Below, one piece after another: positions 40,639-50,864 of a DNA stretch of 64,000 nt. This DNA comes from Flectonema sp. DT1601 (Eukaryota; Euglenozoa; Diplonemea; Diplonemida; Diplonemidae). The stretch lies in assembly GCA_964019425.1 (NCBI GenBank), contig OZ025784.1:124001-188000 (forward strand), written 5' to 3'. Position 1 is the first letter of the stretch; each line of letters begins with the position of its first letter. The notes beneath the pieces are model-generated. The model was not told where the DNA came from and did no database searches. It saw nothing but the letters and a program-made list of their open reading frames with translations. A program made the position numbers and the translations under genes.

Positions 40639-41349
40639 TTAATCAGGATATGGAACAAGAGGGAACTTTATATAATGTTTCTCAGTCACCTCTTCACTGT
40701 GAAGACGTTTATTTTTTATATTATTGTACTGCGTGGGTCGGTTACGCTGGCGGTGAAGCCAAGTACTGGAGGCGACTGCTGGATCTCGGGAATGCTCAAA
40801 CAGTTGCTGATGAACTGGATTCGATACTTCTGGGCAGGTTACTCCGGCTTCGCAGATATGACGAAATTTACCTGTGCAAGTCTTGTCGTGATGATCACGT
40901 AAGCAGACAGGAAGAATATGCCAATAAGATAAACAGTGAGATACACTCCTCAACTCTGGGCAGTTCTCTGATAAATGACATGCGTGCATTAACATCATTC
41001 TGTGTGATTCTTCATGAACATGGGGACAGTCGACAAATTTTGGACAAAAGTTCTTATGTCCAACAACAGGAACTCTCTTCTTTCCCTCTTGAGATTCCGC
41101 GCTTCTCTGTGCTAAGGCGTGGCCTCGTAGCTCTTTTAGTTTTCTTAACTCTTTTTCCAATTCTTTTTCAGTTTCAGCAACTTTCCACTGATCTGAAGTA
41201 CCTACCTCTGAGGAATACCTAGACGGCAATCGAGAAGAGGTAGAAGCTACTTGTGAATCACGTTTGGCGCCATTATATTGGCTTTGTGAGTATCGATCAC
41301 CTGTTGCAGGAGGTCCTCTTGATGAGATACCTGAATAACGAGAACTCAT
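40639..41349 (-). CDS. Cys/His-rich putative zinc-finger protein
   Basis: 236 residues, ATG at 41349. The N-terminal 60 residues are low-complexity (Ser, Arg, Tyr). A charged helix follows (EKELEKELRKLKELRGHALA). Residues 105-195 contain repeated Cys/His groups: NFCPKFVDCPHVHEESHRMM, then HACHLSENCPEL, SHCLSYWHILPVC, KTCTGKFRHICEAGVTCPEV and VHQQLFEH. The spacing C-x5-C-x2-H-x4-H and its variants suggests several small zinc sites, in the style of short metal-binding repeats of the CxxxxxCxxxH type. Proteins of this kind bind RNA or act as scaffolds; neither is shown. No targeting signal. Confidence 0.6.
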   Translation of the reverse strand: MSSRYSGISSRGPPATGDRYSQSQYNGAKRDSQVASTSSRLPSRYSSEVGTSDQWKVAETEKELEKELRKLKELRGHALAQRSAESQEGKKRVPVVGHKNFCPKFVDCPHVHEESHRMMLMHACHLSENCPELRSVSHCLSYWHILPVCLRDHHDKTCTGKFRHICEAGVTCPEVSNPVHQQLFEHSRDPAVASSTWLHRQRNRPTQYNNIKNKRLHSEEVTEKHYIKFPLVPYPD

Positions 41350-41937
41350 TATTTTTTTTTTTTATATCATTTTTTTTTTTTTTTTTTTTTTTTCTGTTTG
41401 GTTGTTATTGATTACGAAAACACGCTACCAATACAACGAAATTGTTGGGACCGCTGGTTATTCTAATTCTCATTTACCCTCACACCTGATGTAAGTAAAT
41501 ATACTCCCCTGTTATGTGATAAGGATATTTTTATAATTTTTTTAAAACGATTCAATGTCAGACAGTCTGTCCAATTCAAACACAAAACACGAACACTTTC
41601 ACAGAGGCTGCGAGAAGAAAGAAAAAAAAAAAACGACGAAGCAAAATGAGCAAGGATTTTTTCATGAATGAAAAAAAAAGAGAGAGAAAAAAGAAGGAAA
41701 AAAAATGAAAAAAAGGAAAACGTAAGGCAAGAGAAAAACAAAAAAACGCGTTCTTCTGCAATAGTATTATGAGTGAAACAGATGCTCGTCGTTTTAAAAA
41801 AAAAAAAAGATTAAAAAAATCGGAACAATAATCGGCAAAGTTGGTAAGACATGCCATCAACATTTCCTCTTTTTTTTTTATCCAATAAAGAAAGATGTCT
41901 GTAGTCGGCTAAAAAAGTAATGAAAAATATACTTTTT
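41350..41937. other. Intergenic spacer
   Basis: About 590 bp of A/T runs. Minus-strand frames here are Phe/Ser/Leu-rich homopolymer translations. Confidence 0.4.
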
Positions 41938-43017
41938 TTATGCCTTTTGCCACCTACAACCGTTAGAGAATGCGAGATGGTTCATAGTAGGATCGTATAC
42001 AGCTGATAACCCTGGCATTCCGGTAGTGAATGTTATGTTGTTGCCGTTAACGGTTCCTGTTGCTGGTGACCAAGGCTGAGTTGGGCAATGGACAGATATC
42101 TGACTGCCGGAAACTACTGCTGACATTGCGTGGGGGTGGTCAACCCAAGTACCATCTAGAGGTGATCCCATAACCCACCTGATACCGTTTGAAAATGCCA
42201 ATGACCTCGTCATAGCGTCAAAGGTAGCAGTCATGCCAGCTGGCATTCCAGATCTAAATATTAAAGTATTTCCACTAACATCAGCGTGAGCAGGACTCCA
42301 TGGTTGAGTTGGACAAGCAACAGTAACCTTATCACCCAACTGAGTTATAGCCATAACATTTTGAGAAGCTGGTTGTTCATTCCATTGTCCAGCAACTTGC
42401 GCAGCTGCGACTGGAACTGGAACAGGCATAACCGGAACTGGCATAGGTACTGGAGCAGGAGGGGCACCTCCCTTGGTCCATACAACACCGTTTGTAAAGT
42501 TCATTCTCTGACTCATTGGATCAAACGTAGCCGACAGTCCAGCAGGCATTCCTGAGACGAATCTGATAGTTGTTCCTGTGATATTAGCATGGGCAGGAGA
42601 CCACGGCTGTGAAGGACAAGTAACAGTCACTTTATCACCCATTTGAGCGATGGTCATATTGTTTGCTGATGGAGGAAATTCAGACCAGGCTCCGGCAATT
42701 TGAGCAGACGCATGGTGGTGGTGGTGTTGGTGCTGGTGGTGATGATGATGATGGTGATGACCTGCCTGTCTGTATCCTCCATTACAGAATGGACATTTAC
42801 TAACAAAGTGCATGTCAGTACTTCTACATGCCTTTCCCCAAGTATTTTTTCCACCCATTCCCTCGCATTCACCACACCTGTCGTAGTGTCCCATTACAGT
42901 TCCGTTTCCATTGCAAACACCACATGGCTGTTTACAATGCATAGATGATCTAGGGCATGATTTTCCCCAAGTGTCAAAGTGACCCATGCCATTACATCCT
43001 GGACACTGTTGCATCAT
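41938..43017 (-). CDS. Zinc-ribbon-like protein with His-rich linker and three beta repeats
   Basis: 359 residues, ATG at 43017. Residues 1-80 carry paired CxxCxGxG-type motifs (CPGCNGMGHFDTWGKSCP, CGVCNGNGTVMGHYDRCGEC, CPFCNGGYRQ) like the zinc ribbons of DnaJ or of small chaperone-like proteins. A run of His with a few Gln (about 88-103) follows. Then come three repeats of about 75-80 residues, each with IAGAWSE or a similar start, then IAQMGDKVTVTCPSQPWSPA, FVSGMPAGLSATFDPM and FTNGVVWTKG. Repeats 1 and 2 are separated by a Pro/Val/Met linker (PVPMPVPVMPVPV). Regular strand-turn patterns suggest small beta barrels or sandwiches. No signal peptide. Metal binding through Cys and His is likely; the function is unknown. 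Confidence 0.65.
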   Translation of the reverse strand: MMQQCPGCNGMGHFDTWGKSCPRSSMHCKQPCGVCNGNGTVMGHYDRCGECEGMGGKNTWGKACRSTDMHFVSKCPFCNGGYRQAGHHHHHHHHQHQHHHHHASAQIAGAWSEFPPSANNMTIAQMGDKVTVTCPSQPWSPAHANITGTTIRFVSGMPAGLSATFDPMSQRMNFTNGVVWTKGGAPPAPVPMPVPVMPVPVPVAAAQVAGQWNEQPASQNVMAITQLGDKVTVACPTQPWSPAHADVSGNTLIFRSGMPAGMTATFDAMTRSLAFSNGIRWVMGSPLDGTWVDHPHAMSAVVSGSQISVHCPTQPWSPATGTVNGNNITFTTGMPGLSAVYDPTMNHLAFSNGCRWQKA

Positions 43018-43446
43018 ATTCTGATTTTTTTTATTTTTTTTCGGTTAATTTCCTATCAGAGAGTTCTAACAATAAACTCAACAACATTTTTATAAGTCAA
43101 AAAGAAGTTTGGCTACCAAAACCGAACAAATCTAAAATAAATTTTTATTTTTTGAAACAACTAAATGAAACACCTGATCTGAGTGGTTCTTTTACGCTCT
43201 TTGAAAGTTAGACAAAACCAACAACAACAACGAACATAATCTATTTTTTTTTTTTTTTTTTTTTTTTTATATTTGCAGTATAAAAAGGTGTATATATAGC
43301 AAAAAAAGGGGGAAAAAAAAAAAACTTTGGATACAAAAAAAAGAAGACTGTTGAAAAGCGAAAAGCGCTCGAAACAGCAACGATTAATAAATTCTACTCT
43401 CCTTTAAAAAAAAAAAAAAAAGCTAGATTAAAAATAAATAAATATT
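43018..43446. other. Intergenic spacer
   Basis: About 430 bp; T run at 43243-43268 and A run at 43405-43420. Nothing else is seen. Confidence 0.4.
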
Positions 43447-46400
43447 TCAAACGTCAAGTAAGTTATATTGACCTTTTGGTAGCGTCTTTGGCGGAGGTAG
43501 TCCCAGTTCTACGGGAGATGACTCGCACGAATCCATTTCTTCATCTCCCATTTCCAGGTCTAGAAGTGGTTTCCTTCCCTCTTCTTCAAATTTAGATTTC
43601 TTATTTTTTGAAATTAATCTGTAGTACGGCGGCATCTTTTTTTTATTATCTTCGGGAACACCAAAAACAAAGTCAGAAGACGTAAGTGCTTCCTCATTAC
43701 TAGCATCAATAGCAACAGTAATTGGGAATTTCGGAGGGGGTTTTTTCAAAGATAGACCCCGAGAGGTGGTGTCAAGAACAGCTGTGTCAGGGATGAGAAT
43801 AGTGCCCTCATCCATAGGGATGTCTGGTGGTCGTGGGGATCGTAAAATTCGACCAGATTGCATGTTAGCATTGGCTGATGCATGTTTTGTTAGTGCGGAA
43901 ATAACAGGTCCAGCATTTGATGATGAATCGCTGTCAGATTCTCCGTTCATCATTCCAATTAGAATATCATCGTCGTCATCCCAAGTTTTTAGTATCTTTT
44001 CTGGTATAGCCATCTCTGTGTCTCTCATCCTTCTCAGCATCGCTTCTGCTTCGCCTTCCTCGCTGGTGACGTATGTCGATGACTCAGAATCGTCCTCATC
44101 TTTACTTCTTATACATGCTATAACTATACAACAACATACTAATGCTCCAGCAATAAGACCAACGATCCACCATGGGAAATCATCTCCGTCGTCACCCATT
44201 GGAACCATTGGCTCTTCTGTTTCAAGTGTCGTCGTTTCCGTTACAACAACAGGAGGTTCATTTTCAAAAGTTGAGTTACTAAAAGTGACTGTAGCCGTTC
44301 CAGAACTTGCTCGTAATGGACTTCCCGTTACAGCAATCGGTAGTGAAGTCAGAGCAACTGTACTGCCAGGAGAGCTCGTATCAGGAACAGGTGTACTTCT
44401 TACTGGTGAAGATGTATTCGGAACTGGTGTTGATATCGGAGGACTATTTGTATTCGGAACTGAAGTACTTCTGGGTGGTGACGGTGTGTCTGGAAGAGAA
44501 GTATAAAAACTTGGAGCACCTGTCCCTGGAACTGGTGTCTGCACAGGTCCCAACGTTGCGGGAACTGGCGTCTGTCCCGAACCAACAGGAGACAGCGTGT
44601 CCGGAACTGGTGTTGCAATTGGTGGTGATAGCGTATTCGGAACTGATGTTTGAAACAACGGTGATGCAGTATTCGGTAACGGCGTTGAAAGTGGTGGAGA
44701 CCCAGTCTGTGGAACAGGAGTTTGCAATGCCGGTGACTGAGTATTTGGTACAGGAGTACTATTGGGAGGTGAATCTGTATTTGGTACTGGACTACTAGGA
44801 GGAGATGGTGTGCCTGGAACATCTGTCTGAGTTGGAGACGGAGTCGGTACCACCGTCGGAACATCTGTAACAACCACACCGGGTGTTGGAGTACTTGGAA
44901 CCGGAGTGCTAACAACCGGTGATGCGGTGTCAGGAACTGGTGTCCTCCTCGGTGGTGACGCGGTGTTTGGAACTGGAGTCACAAATACGGGAGATACCGT
45001 ATTCGGAACTGGGGTTGAAACAGGCGGTGAAGACGTCACTTGTACAGCGCCCGGCACAGGTGTCGTTCTCGGGGGAGACGCCGTCTGCGGCACAGGTGTC
45101 GACAAGAATCCCGGCATCCCTGTGTCTGGCACTGGTGTGTTTCTGGGAGGAGAAGCGGTTGCAGGCACCGGAGTCTGCACCGCGGGTGACATGGTATTCG
45201 GAACACTCGTACTTAGAACTCCAGGAGCTGATGTCTGTGATCTACTACCAGGTGATGCAGTATTCGGAACTGGAGTACTAACAACTGGAGATGGTGTGTC
45301 AGGAACTGGTGTCGTCCTTACTGGAGAAGGAGTACTTGGGACAGAAGTAACAAAAACTGGGGAATTCGTATTAGGAACTGGAGTAGCTGTACTTCCAACT
45401 GGAGCAGCAGTCTGCGGGATTGGAGACTGAAAGACAGGTACCACCGTATCAGGAACTGGGGTACTTTGAGGTGGTGAAGGTGTTGCAGGAACAGGTGTTT
45501 GAATTGGAGGTGACAAAGTATTCGGAACAGGTGTGTTGGGTACAGCAGTAGTACCTGGTACTAACGTCGGCACTAAGGTCGGAACAGCGGTCGGCACTAA
45601 AGTTGGGACAGCAGTCGGCACCACAGTCGGGACAGCAGTCGGCACCAAAGTCGGAACAGCGGTCGGCACCAAAGTCGGGACGGCGGTCGGCACTAAAGTT
45701 GGGACAGCAGTCGGCACCACAGTCGGGACAGCAGTCGGCACTAAGGTCGGAACAGCGGTCGGCACCAAAGTCGGGACGGCGGTCGGCACTAAAGTCGGGA
45801 CAGCGGTCGGCACCAAAGTCGGAACAGCGGTCGGCACTAAAGTCGGGACAGCAGTCGGCACTAAGGTCGGAACAGCGGTCGGCACCAAAGTCGGGACGGC
45901 GGTCGGCACTAAAGTCGGGACGGCGGTCGGCACTAAAGTCGGTATGAGCGTTGGAACTGCTGTTGCTCCAGGTGTCAACGTCTGAGGTACAGGAGTGCTG
46001 ATTGGAGGCGATGGCGTATTCGGTACCGGAGTGGTTACAGGAGACAAAGTGTTAGGAACCGATGTGCGAAATAACGGTGACGCTGTATCAGGAACAGATG
46101 TCGCAGGCGGAATCACAGCAGCAGGAGAAACCGTCTGAGGAACTGAAGTCGATAAGAAGCTTGGACTCAATGTGTCAGGAACTGGAGTACTTATCAAGGG
46201 CCGAGGTGTCACAGGCACAGGAGTCCGTGCTGGAGGAGACGGTGTATCAGGAACAGGTGTACTTGGACTACTAGTAGTGCCAGGTGTTAAGGTATTTGGA
46301 ACTGGCGTACTACGAGCTGGGGAAGGCGTATTCGGAACTGATGTCGCCCTCGCTGGAGAAGGAGTCCTCGGAACGGGAGTCACGAACATTGGAGACGGCG

Positions 46401-46938
46401 TATCAGGCACAGAGGTAGATACCGACCCCACAGGAGAAGGAGTCCCAGGCACCAACGTTGACAAGAATCCAGGCACATTAGTATCCGGAACAGGTGTACT
46501 CCTTACTGGTGACAATGTCTGTGGAACAGGGGTTAATCTCACTGGAGAAGAAGTATCAGGTACTGGTGTACTCGTAATAGCAGGCGCCATAGTATTTGGA
46601 ACTGGAGTACTACGAAGAGGAGACAACGTATCCGGAACTGGTGTTGCCCTCGGAGGAGACAACGTATTCGGTACAGGTGTTACAAATACCGGAGACACGG
46701 TATCCGGAACTGGTGTCGCCACTGAACTCAACGGAGATCCAGTTTGTGGCACCGATGTTGATAAAAACAACGGTGCTAAAGTATCTGGAACAGCAGTACT
46801 CACGGCCGGTGAACTCGTAGCAGGCACTGGTGTCTGCCTTACTGGTGACGGTGTGTCTGGAACGGGTGTTGGTACCACTGCGTAGCTATTAATCACGAAC
46901 AGCAGCAGCAGAAGTACCTGCCCTCCTGGACACCTCAT
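43447..46938 (-). CDS. Large mucin-like type I surface protein with Val-Pro repeats
   Basis: 1163 residues, ATG at 46938. A signal peptide (MRCPGGQVLLLLLFVINSYA) is followed by about 900 residues of a degenerate 13-residue repeat, roughly S-TPVP-xT-xSPxR. In its middle sits a perfect-style 8-residue repeat (VPTLVPTA, about 17 copies, 45553-45960). One membrane span (WWIVGLIAGALVCCCIVIACI) lies at about 921-943, followed by a 220-residue cytosolic tail with acidic clusters and PPPYYR/KKxKK-like stretches. Ser/Thr/Pro density suggests heavy O-glycosylation and a rod-like ectodomain. The tail could connect to cytoskeleton or signalling, but it has no named domain. The frame stays open for 3.5 kb in spite of the repeats, so it is under selection. 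The Pro-poor, GC-richer codons of the 24-bp array differ from the AT-rich surroundings. Confidence 0.85.
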   Translation of the reverse strand: MRCPGGQVLLLLLFVINSYAVVPTPVPDTPSPVRQTPVPATSSPAVSTAVPDTLAPLFLSTSVPQTGSPLSSVATPVPDTVSPVFVTPVPNTLSPPRATPVPDTLSPLRSTPVPNTMAPAITSTPVPDTSSPVRLTPVPQTLSPVRSTPVPDTNVPGFLSTLVPGTPSPVGSVSTSVPDTPSPMFVTPVPRTPSPARATSVPNTPSPARSTPVPNTLTPGTTSSPSTPVPDTPSPPARTPVPVTPRPLISTPVPDTLSPSFLSTSVPQTVSPAAVIPPATSVPDTASPLFRTSVPNTLSPVTTPVPNTPSPPISTPVPQTLTPGATAVPTLIPTLVPTAVPTLVPTAVPTLVPTAVPTLVPTAVPTLVPTAVPTLVPTAVPTLVPTAVPTLVPTAVPTLVPTAVPTVVPTAVPTLVPTAVPTLVPTAVPTLVPTAVPTVVPTAVPTLVPTAVPTLVPTLVPGTTAVPNTPVPNTLSPPIQTPVPATPSPPQSTPVPDTVVPVFQSPIPQTAAPVGSTATPVPNTNSPVFVTSVPSTPSPVRTTPVPDTPSPVVSTPVPNTASPGSRSQTSAPGVLSTSVPNTMSPAVQTPVPATASPPRNTPVPDTGMPGFLSTPVPQTASPPRTTPVPGAVQVTSSPPVSTPVPNTVSPVFVTPVPNTASPPRRTPVPDTASPVVSTPVPSTPTPGVVVTDVPTVVPTPSPTQTDVPGTPSPPSSPVPNTDSPPNSTPVPNTQSPALQTPVPQTGSPPLSTPLPNTASPLFQTSVPNTLSPPIATPVPDTLSPVGSGQTPVPATLGPVQTPVPGTGAPSFYTSLPDTPSPPRSTSVPNTNSPPISTPVPNTSSPVRSTPVPDTSSPGSTVALTSLPIAVTGSPLRASSGTATVTFSNSTFENEPPVVVTETTTLETEEPMVPMGDDGDDFPWWIVGLIAGALVCCCIVIACIRSKDEDDSESSTYVTSEEGEAEAMLRRMRDTEMAIPEKILKTWDDDDDILIGMMNGESDSDSSSNAGPVISALTKHASANANMQSGRILRSPRPPDIPMDEGTILIPDTAVLDTTSRGLSLKKPPPKFPITVAIDASNEEALTSSDFVFGVPEDNKKKMPPYYRLISKNKKSKFEEEGRKPLLDLEMGDEEMDSCESSPVELGLPPPKTLPKGQYNLLDV
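45553..45960 (-). repeat. In-frame 24-bp tandem repeat encoding VPTLVPTA
   Basis: About 17 units within the mucin-like gene, with small variants (VPTV for VPTL). Higher-order blocks (CAGCGGTCGGCAC and CAGCAGTCGGCAC variants in the same order) show repeated block duplications. Confidence 0.85.
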
Positions 46939-47229
46939 TTTAATTTATCCAGCACCCCCTCCCCCCTCCCTGTTTTTAAATAATTTTATTAAATTGATAA
47001 ACCGATTAACTGAATATTATTTATTTTATTTATTTATTTACGAAGCCCAGGAAGCCAAAAGCCAGGAAAAGCTAACAGTTAGGGTAACAGTTATATCGCT
47101 ACCAGCCAACCGTGAGACTCTCACAGACGATAAGAGACGTAGAATAACCTGGAACAAATGACTACCTAAACCCACCGCCCGCTCGAGCAGACAGTGTTAA
47201 GAGACGGTTGATATAACGCCAAAAATATC

Positions 47230-48400
47230 ATACTAATCATTCACTATAAATCGTGTTAAAATATGAATGGACTTTATAAAAGAGACGAGAACCATCACAA
47301 TCAGCCATGGGAATACAAGATACTACCAAGAGAGAGCTTGTCTGAAGCCGAGTGATCAGCATTAGACGTTCTTGTTGTTGTTTTTTTTTTGTTTAACTGT
47401 TTTTATTTAAAGCCAAGCAATCTTTAAAAAAAAAAAAAATCATAAATACTCAGCAAGTGAGACGTGGAAAAAAAAAAAAGAACATAAAAAAAAATCATAA
47501 GGAAAAATAGAGGATTGGAAAGAAAACATGACTACAAAGCTAAAAAAAAAGGGAAGAAATAACTTAACCCTTTTTTTTTTTTACGGGCAAAAAAAAAAAG
47601 CTCGCTATATCGCTGTAGAGTAGAACAATTAGATTGTTCTAAAAAATATAAAAATATAAATAAAAACATACCACGAATAACAACAAACAAAACAAAGCAA
47701 AAAAAAAAAATTCCCTTAGACATGAAAAACCTCTCTGACCACTCATGTATAAACCAGGTCCAAAAGTTAATATCACACAGCAAGTCTGTGGATTCTTTTT
47801 TTGTTTTTTTCAGATCATTTTGCTCATCGTTTTTTTTTTTTGATGGAAAGTATGAAATGGAAAGAATCGATCAATTGATTTTTTTTTTTTTTTTTTGTTT
47901 AATATTTTCCCAAAATCCAGTAGGAGGATTCGACAACCATTTTCCAGCTCTCAAGTGCCATCAGAGTAAGGAACCATATCAATCCTTTGGTCTCGCTTCA
48001 TGTTCAAGGGATGAAGCCGGAGGTGACAGAAAAATTACCACAGGGATAACTGGCTTGTGGCAGCCAATAATATATCGAAATCACGAAAGCCAAACTTCTG
48101 AAGAAGCTCACGGAGGTACGAAGTCATTCGGCACCGACCCACCACACGCACGAAGCAGGCAGTGTGTGAGACAGTTATTTAGTTGAAAAACCAAGAAAAA
48201 AAAAGGGGGGGGGACCTTTGATACGATACGAAAAGATTTATGGGGGGGGGGGGGGGGGGAAATTTAAAAAAAAAAAAAAAAATTAAGAAATTTCTTAACC
48301 ACCACCTTGACTATTTGAAGTAACGCGATCACATTCGGGTTAGATTTTTTCTGCCCTCAAAAAGTAAAAGTGAAGGACTCAGAAACTCTTCGTTGCCCAG
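47230..48400 (+). pseudogene. Decayed or partial nuclear large-subunit (28S) rRNA sequence
   Basis: At 48021-48066 the plus strand contains GACAGAAAAATTACCACAGG and GGATAACTGGCTTGTGGCAG, the almost universal eukaryotic 28S segment at the peptidyl-transferase centre. Just before it, CAATCCTTTGGTCTCGC resembles the CGATCCTTTAGTCCC element at the right distance. Upstream, TATGAATGGA (47263) is followed by AACCAT...AGCCATGGGAA, in the order expected of ATGAATGGATTAACGAG and ACCACAGCCAAGGGAA. Downstream, GTGTGAGACAGTTATTTAG fits GTCGTGAGACAGGTTAG, and CATTCGG at 48331 follows a broken sarcin-ricin loop. Many positions, including that loop, are changed, so this is a pseudogene or an old insertion. 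The core match is firm; the extent is approximate. It is the only plus-oriented gene-derived sequence in the window. Confidence 0.75.
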
Positions 48401-50436
48401 TGTTTAAGGCAGAGAAAGACATCTTTGAAAAGCATAAGAAATCCAACTATTTACGAAAAGGACAACTAAGCATCGAGTCTCCCTCCCTCCCTTCCTCCAA
48501 ATTATCACAAATTCCAATCCCAGTACGCAAACTAGCAAACCTTTAATGAATTCTTTCAAAAATAAGTAAACACGACATAAACATAAAAAGTCTCTCAGAA
48601 AGAATCTTACATAAGGTGTAATGACATCCAAAGACCCTCACCAGAGAATAGTTAGTAGGAATACGACGCCGTATGTATTGCAAGAGGCTTAATAAAAGAA
48701 ACTAACAAAAAGAAAATAAGTAAATAAATAAAAAAAAAATAACGTGCGCTTGCAAGCAGAAACCAGAAAACCCTCTACGAACACACACAAAACTTTTTTT
48801 TTTTTTTTTTTTTTAATTTTTTTTTTTTTCGCAGTAGCTGAGAATTGTACTGCGGGGCTTACCGAAAGCTTCAAACTACCACAATAATCGGACAGCTCAT
48901 AGACATATCATTCAGCAAAAAAAAAAAAAAAAAAAATGAAAACAATGGGATCACGAAAGATAGACAGTCAGTTTATGCCGGACCGCTTAGTTTCAGTGAC
49001 GCAACTGGAGAAAAGGAAAACGGAGACGGAGAACGGAATTGAGAACTGCGATCTATCGAGTCAACTATACTTCCTTTCCATACAAAGGTGTGGAATGGAA
49101 CAAAAAAAGAAAGAAAATACGTATTTTAATGGATAGGTTTACAGCGACAGGTTTCTGTCTTTTTTAACTTTTAGTGGTAATCAAGGATGGGAATACCTAT
49201 CTAAGTCATCCTGCCCAAAGTTATTTTTTTCTTTCCCTTTTGACACTGCTGTCTCTCAGTTTGGCATAACAATAATAAGAAACAGAGCCGAACATCAACC
49301 CAAGGACGGTCGTAAAGAGAACAAGATAGTCACATTTCAAAAAGAAAAAAAAAAAAGAAAAAGTTTGTTTTTTGAAAAGATAATTTATACAAAAAAAAAA
49401 AAAAATAATAATAATAATAATTTAAAAAGAACGAAAAAATCGTAGGAACAACAAACAAATGAATGATGGCCGGGTTTTGGCTAAAATTTAAAAAGCCATT
49501 CCCCCCCTGTATGGTCAAGAATAGAAAAAAAAAAAGATGAAAAAAAAAGAAGTCCATTTACGTTGCATATTATACATCGCTGATACAGCAAACTACGGAG
49601 CAATAAAAATAAATTTCCAAAGAGCTACGAGGCAAACAACAACGAAATTAGACCCAATCCAGTTAGGATCGTTGTGGTGTAGCTTAGGCTGATGGGGCAT
49701 CCTGAACACAGTATGCCGCCCGCTGGCAGGCAGAAGATAGACGCTGAACACGAAGAAAGAAGAAGAAGAAAAGGAAATTTCTTCTTTATGGGATATTATT
49801 ATTCTTATTATTATTTTCAGTTCAGTTGTAAACGATTTAGATTAAATAACTAAACAACAAAAAAAACTATTTAAAAGAAAACAAAATAACCAGTTTATTA
49901 CGCAATCCAGAACGTTACTGTATATATATACGGAGTGCTCTAATCCAAGAGGATAACTCACAGCAACCAGAGGACCCAATCCATAACCGTTCAGCTATGG
50001 ATTTGTGAGTCTCCTTACCTAGCTTATTAAACTACTAAATATATAAAAATATAATTTTTTTTTTTTTAAAAAAAAAATTCAAGCTTGATTTGATCATCGG
50101 CTTGAAGGAAAAACAAATAATAATAATTTTTGTCCGATCGCACAAACTAGTAGAGGTATACGAGATTATTTTTAAAAAAAAAAAAAAAAAAGGCAATTTA
50201 GTCCACACCAATTGCTATTGACTTTAACTAAAAAAAAAGAGAAAAAAAAAACAACAACAACACTCGACGGTCAAGAAAAATAACAAAGAAAAAAGAAATT
50301 ATCTTAAATTATTTTTTTTTTCGTGTGCCAGAGTCGACAAATGCTGGTAAAATCAGCTTTTCATTTATTTATATATAATACTGGTAGTGCAATATCAGAG
50401 TATAGGAAATACAAACAAAAAGAAAACCCTCATCCT

Positions 50437-50864
50437 AAGTCATTTAAAATCCAAAGGAAGTCATTCAAAATCCAAAGGAAGTCATTCAAAATTCAAAGGA
50501 AGTCATTTAAAATTCAAAGGAAGTCGTTCAAAATCCAAAGGAAGTCATTCAAAATCCAAAGGAAGTCGTTCAAAATTCAAAGGAAGTCATTTAAAATTCA
50601 AAGGAAGTCGTTCAAAATTCAAAGGAAGTCATTCAAAATTCAAAGGAAGTCGTTCAAAATCCAAAGGAAGTCATTCAAAATCCAAAGGAAGTCGTTCAAA
50701 ATTCAAAGGAAGTCATTTAAAATTCAAAGGAAGTCGTTCAAAATTCAAAGGAAGTCGTTAAAAATCCAAAGGAAGTCGTTCAAAATCCAAAGGAAGTCAT
50801 TCAAAATTCAAAGGAAGTCGTTAAAAATCCAAAGGAAGTCGTTCAAGATGCAAAGGAAGTCATT
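50437..50864. repeat. 21-bp minisatellite, about 20 copies
   Basis: The unit is close to AAGTCATTCAAAATCCAAAG plus G, with two common alternatives (CATT/CGTT and ATCC/ATTC). Variants alternate in repeated blocks, indicating block-wise expansion. One frame reads KSFKIQR over and over because 21 is a multiple of three; the flanks give no gene context, so I treat it as non-coding. Confidence 0.9.

Noticed and set aside
45533-45985. Plus-strand Val-Gly-Thr repeat frame, and other long plus-strand frames across 43.7-46.9 kb
   Set aside because: They are shadows of the mucin-like gene: its repeat period is a multiple of three, so other frames stay open.
47722-48186. Plus-strand 154-codon frame
   Set aside because: It overlaps the conserved LSU rRNA core, so the frame is accidental.
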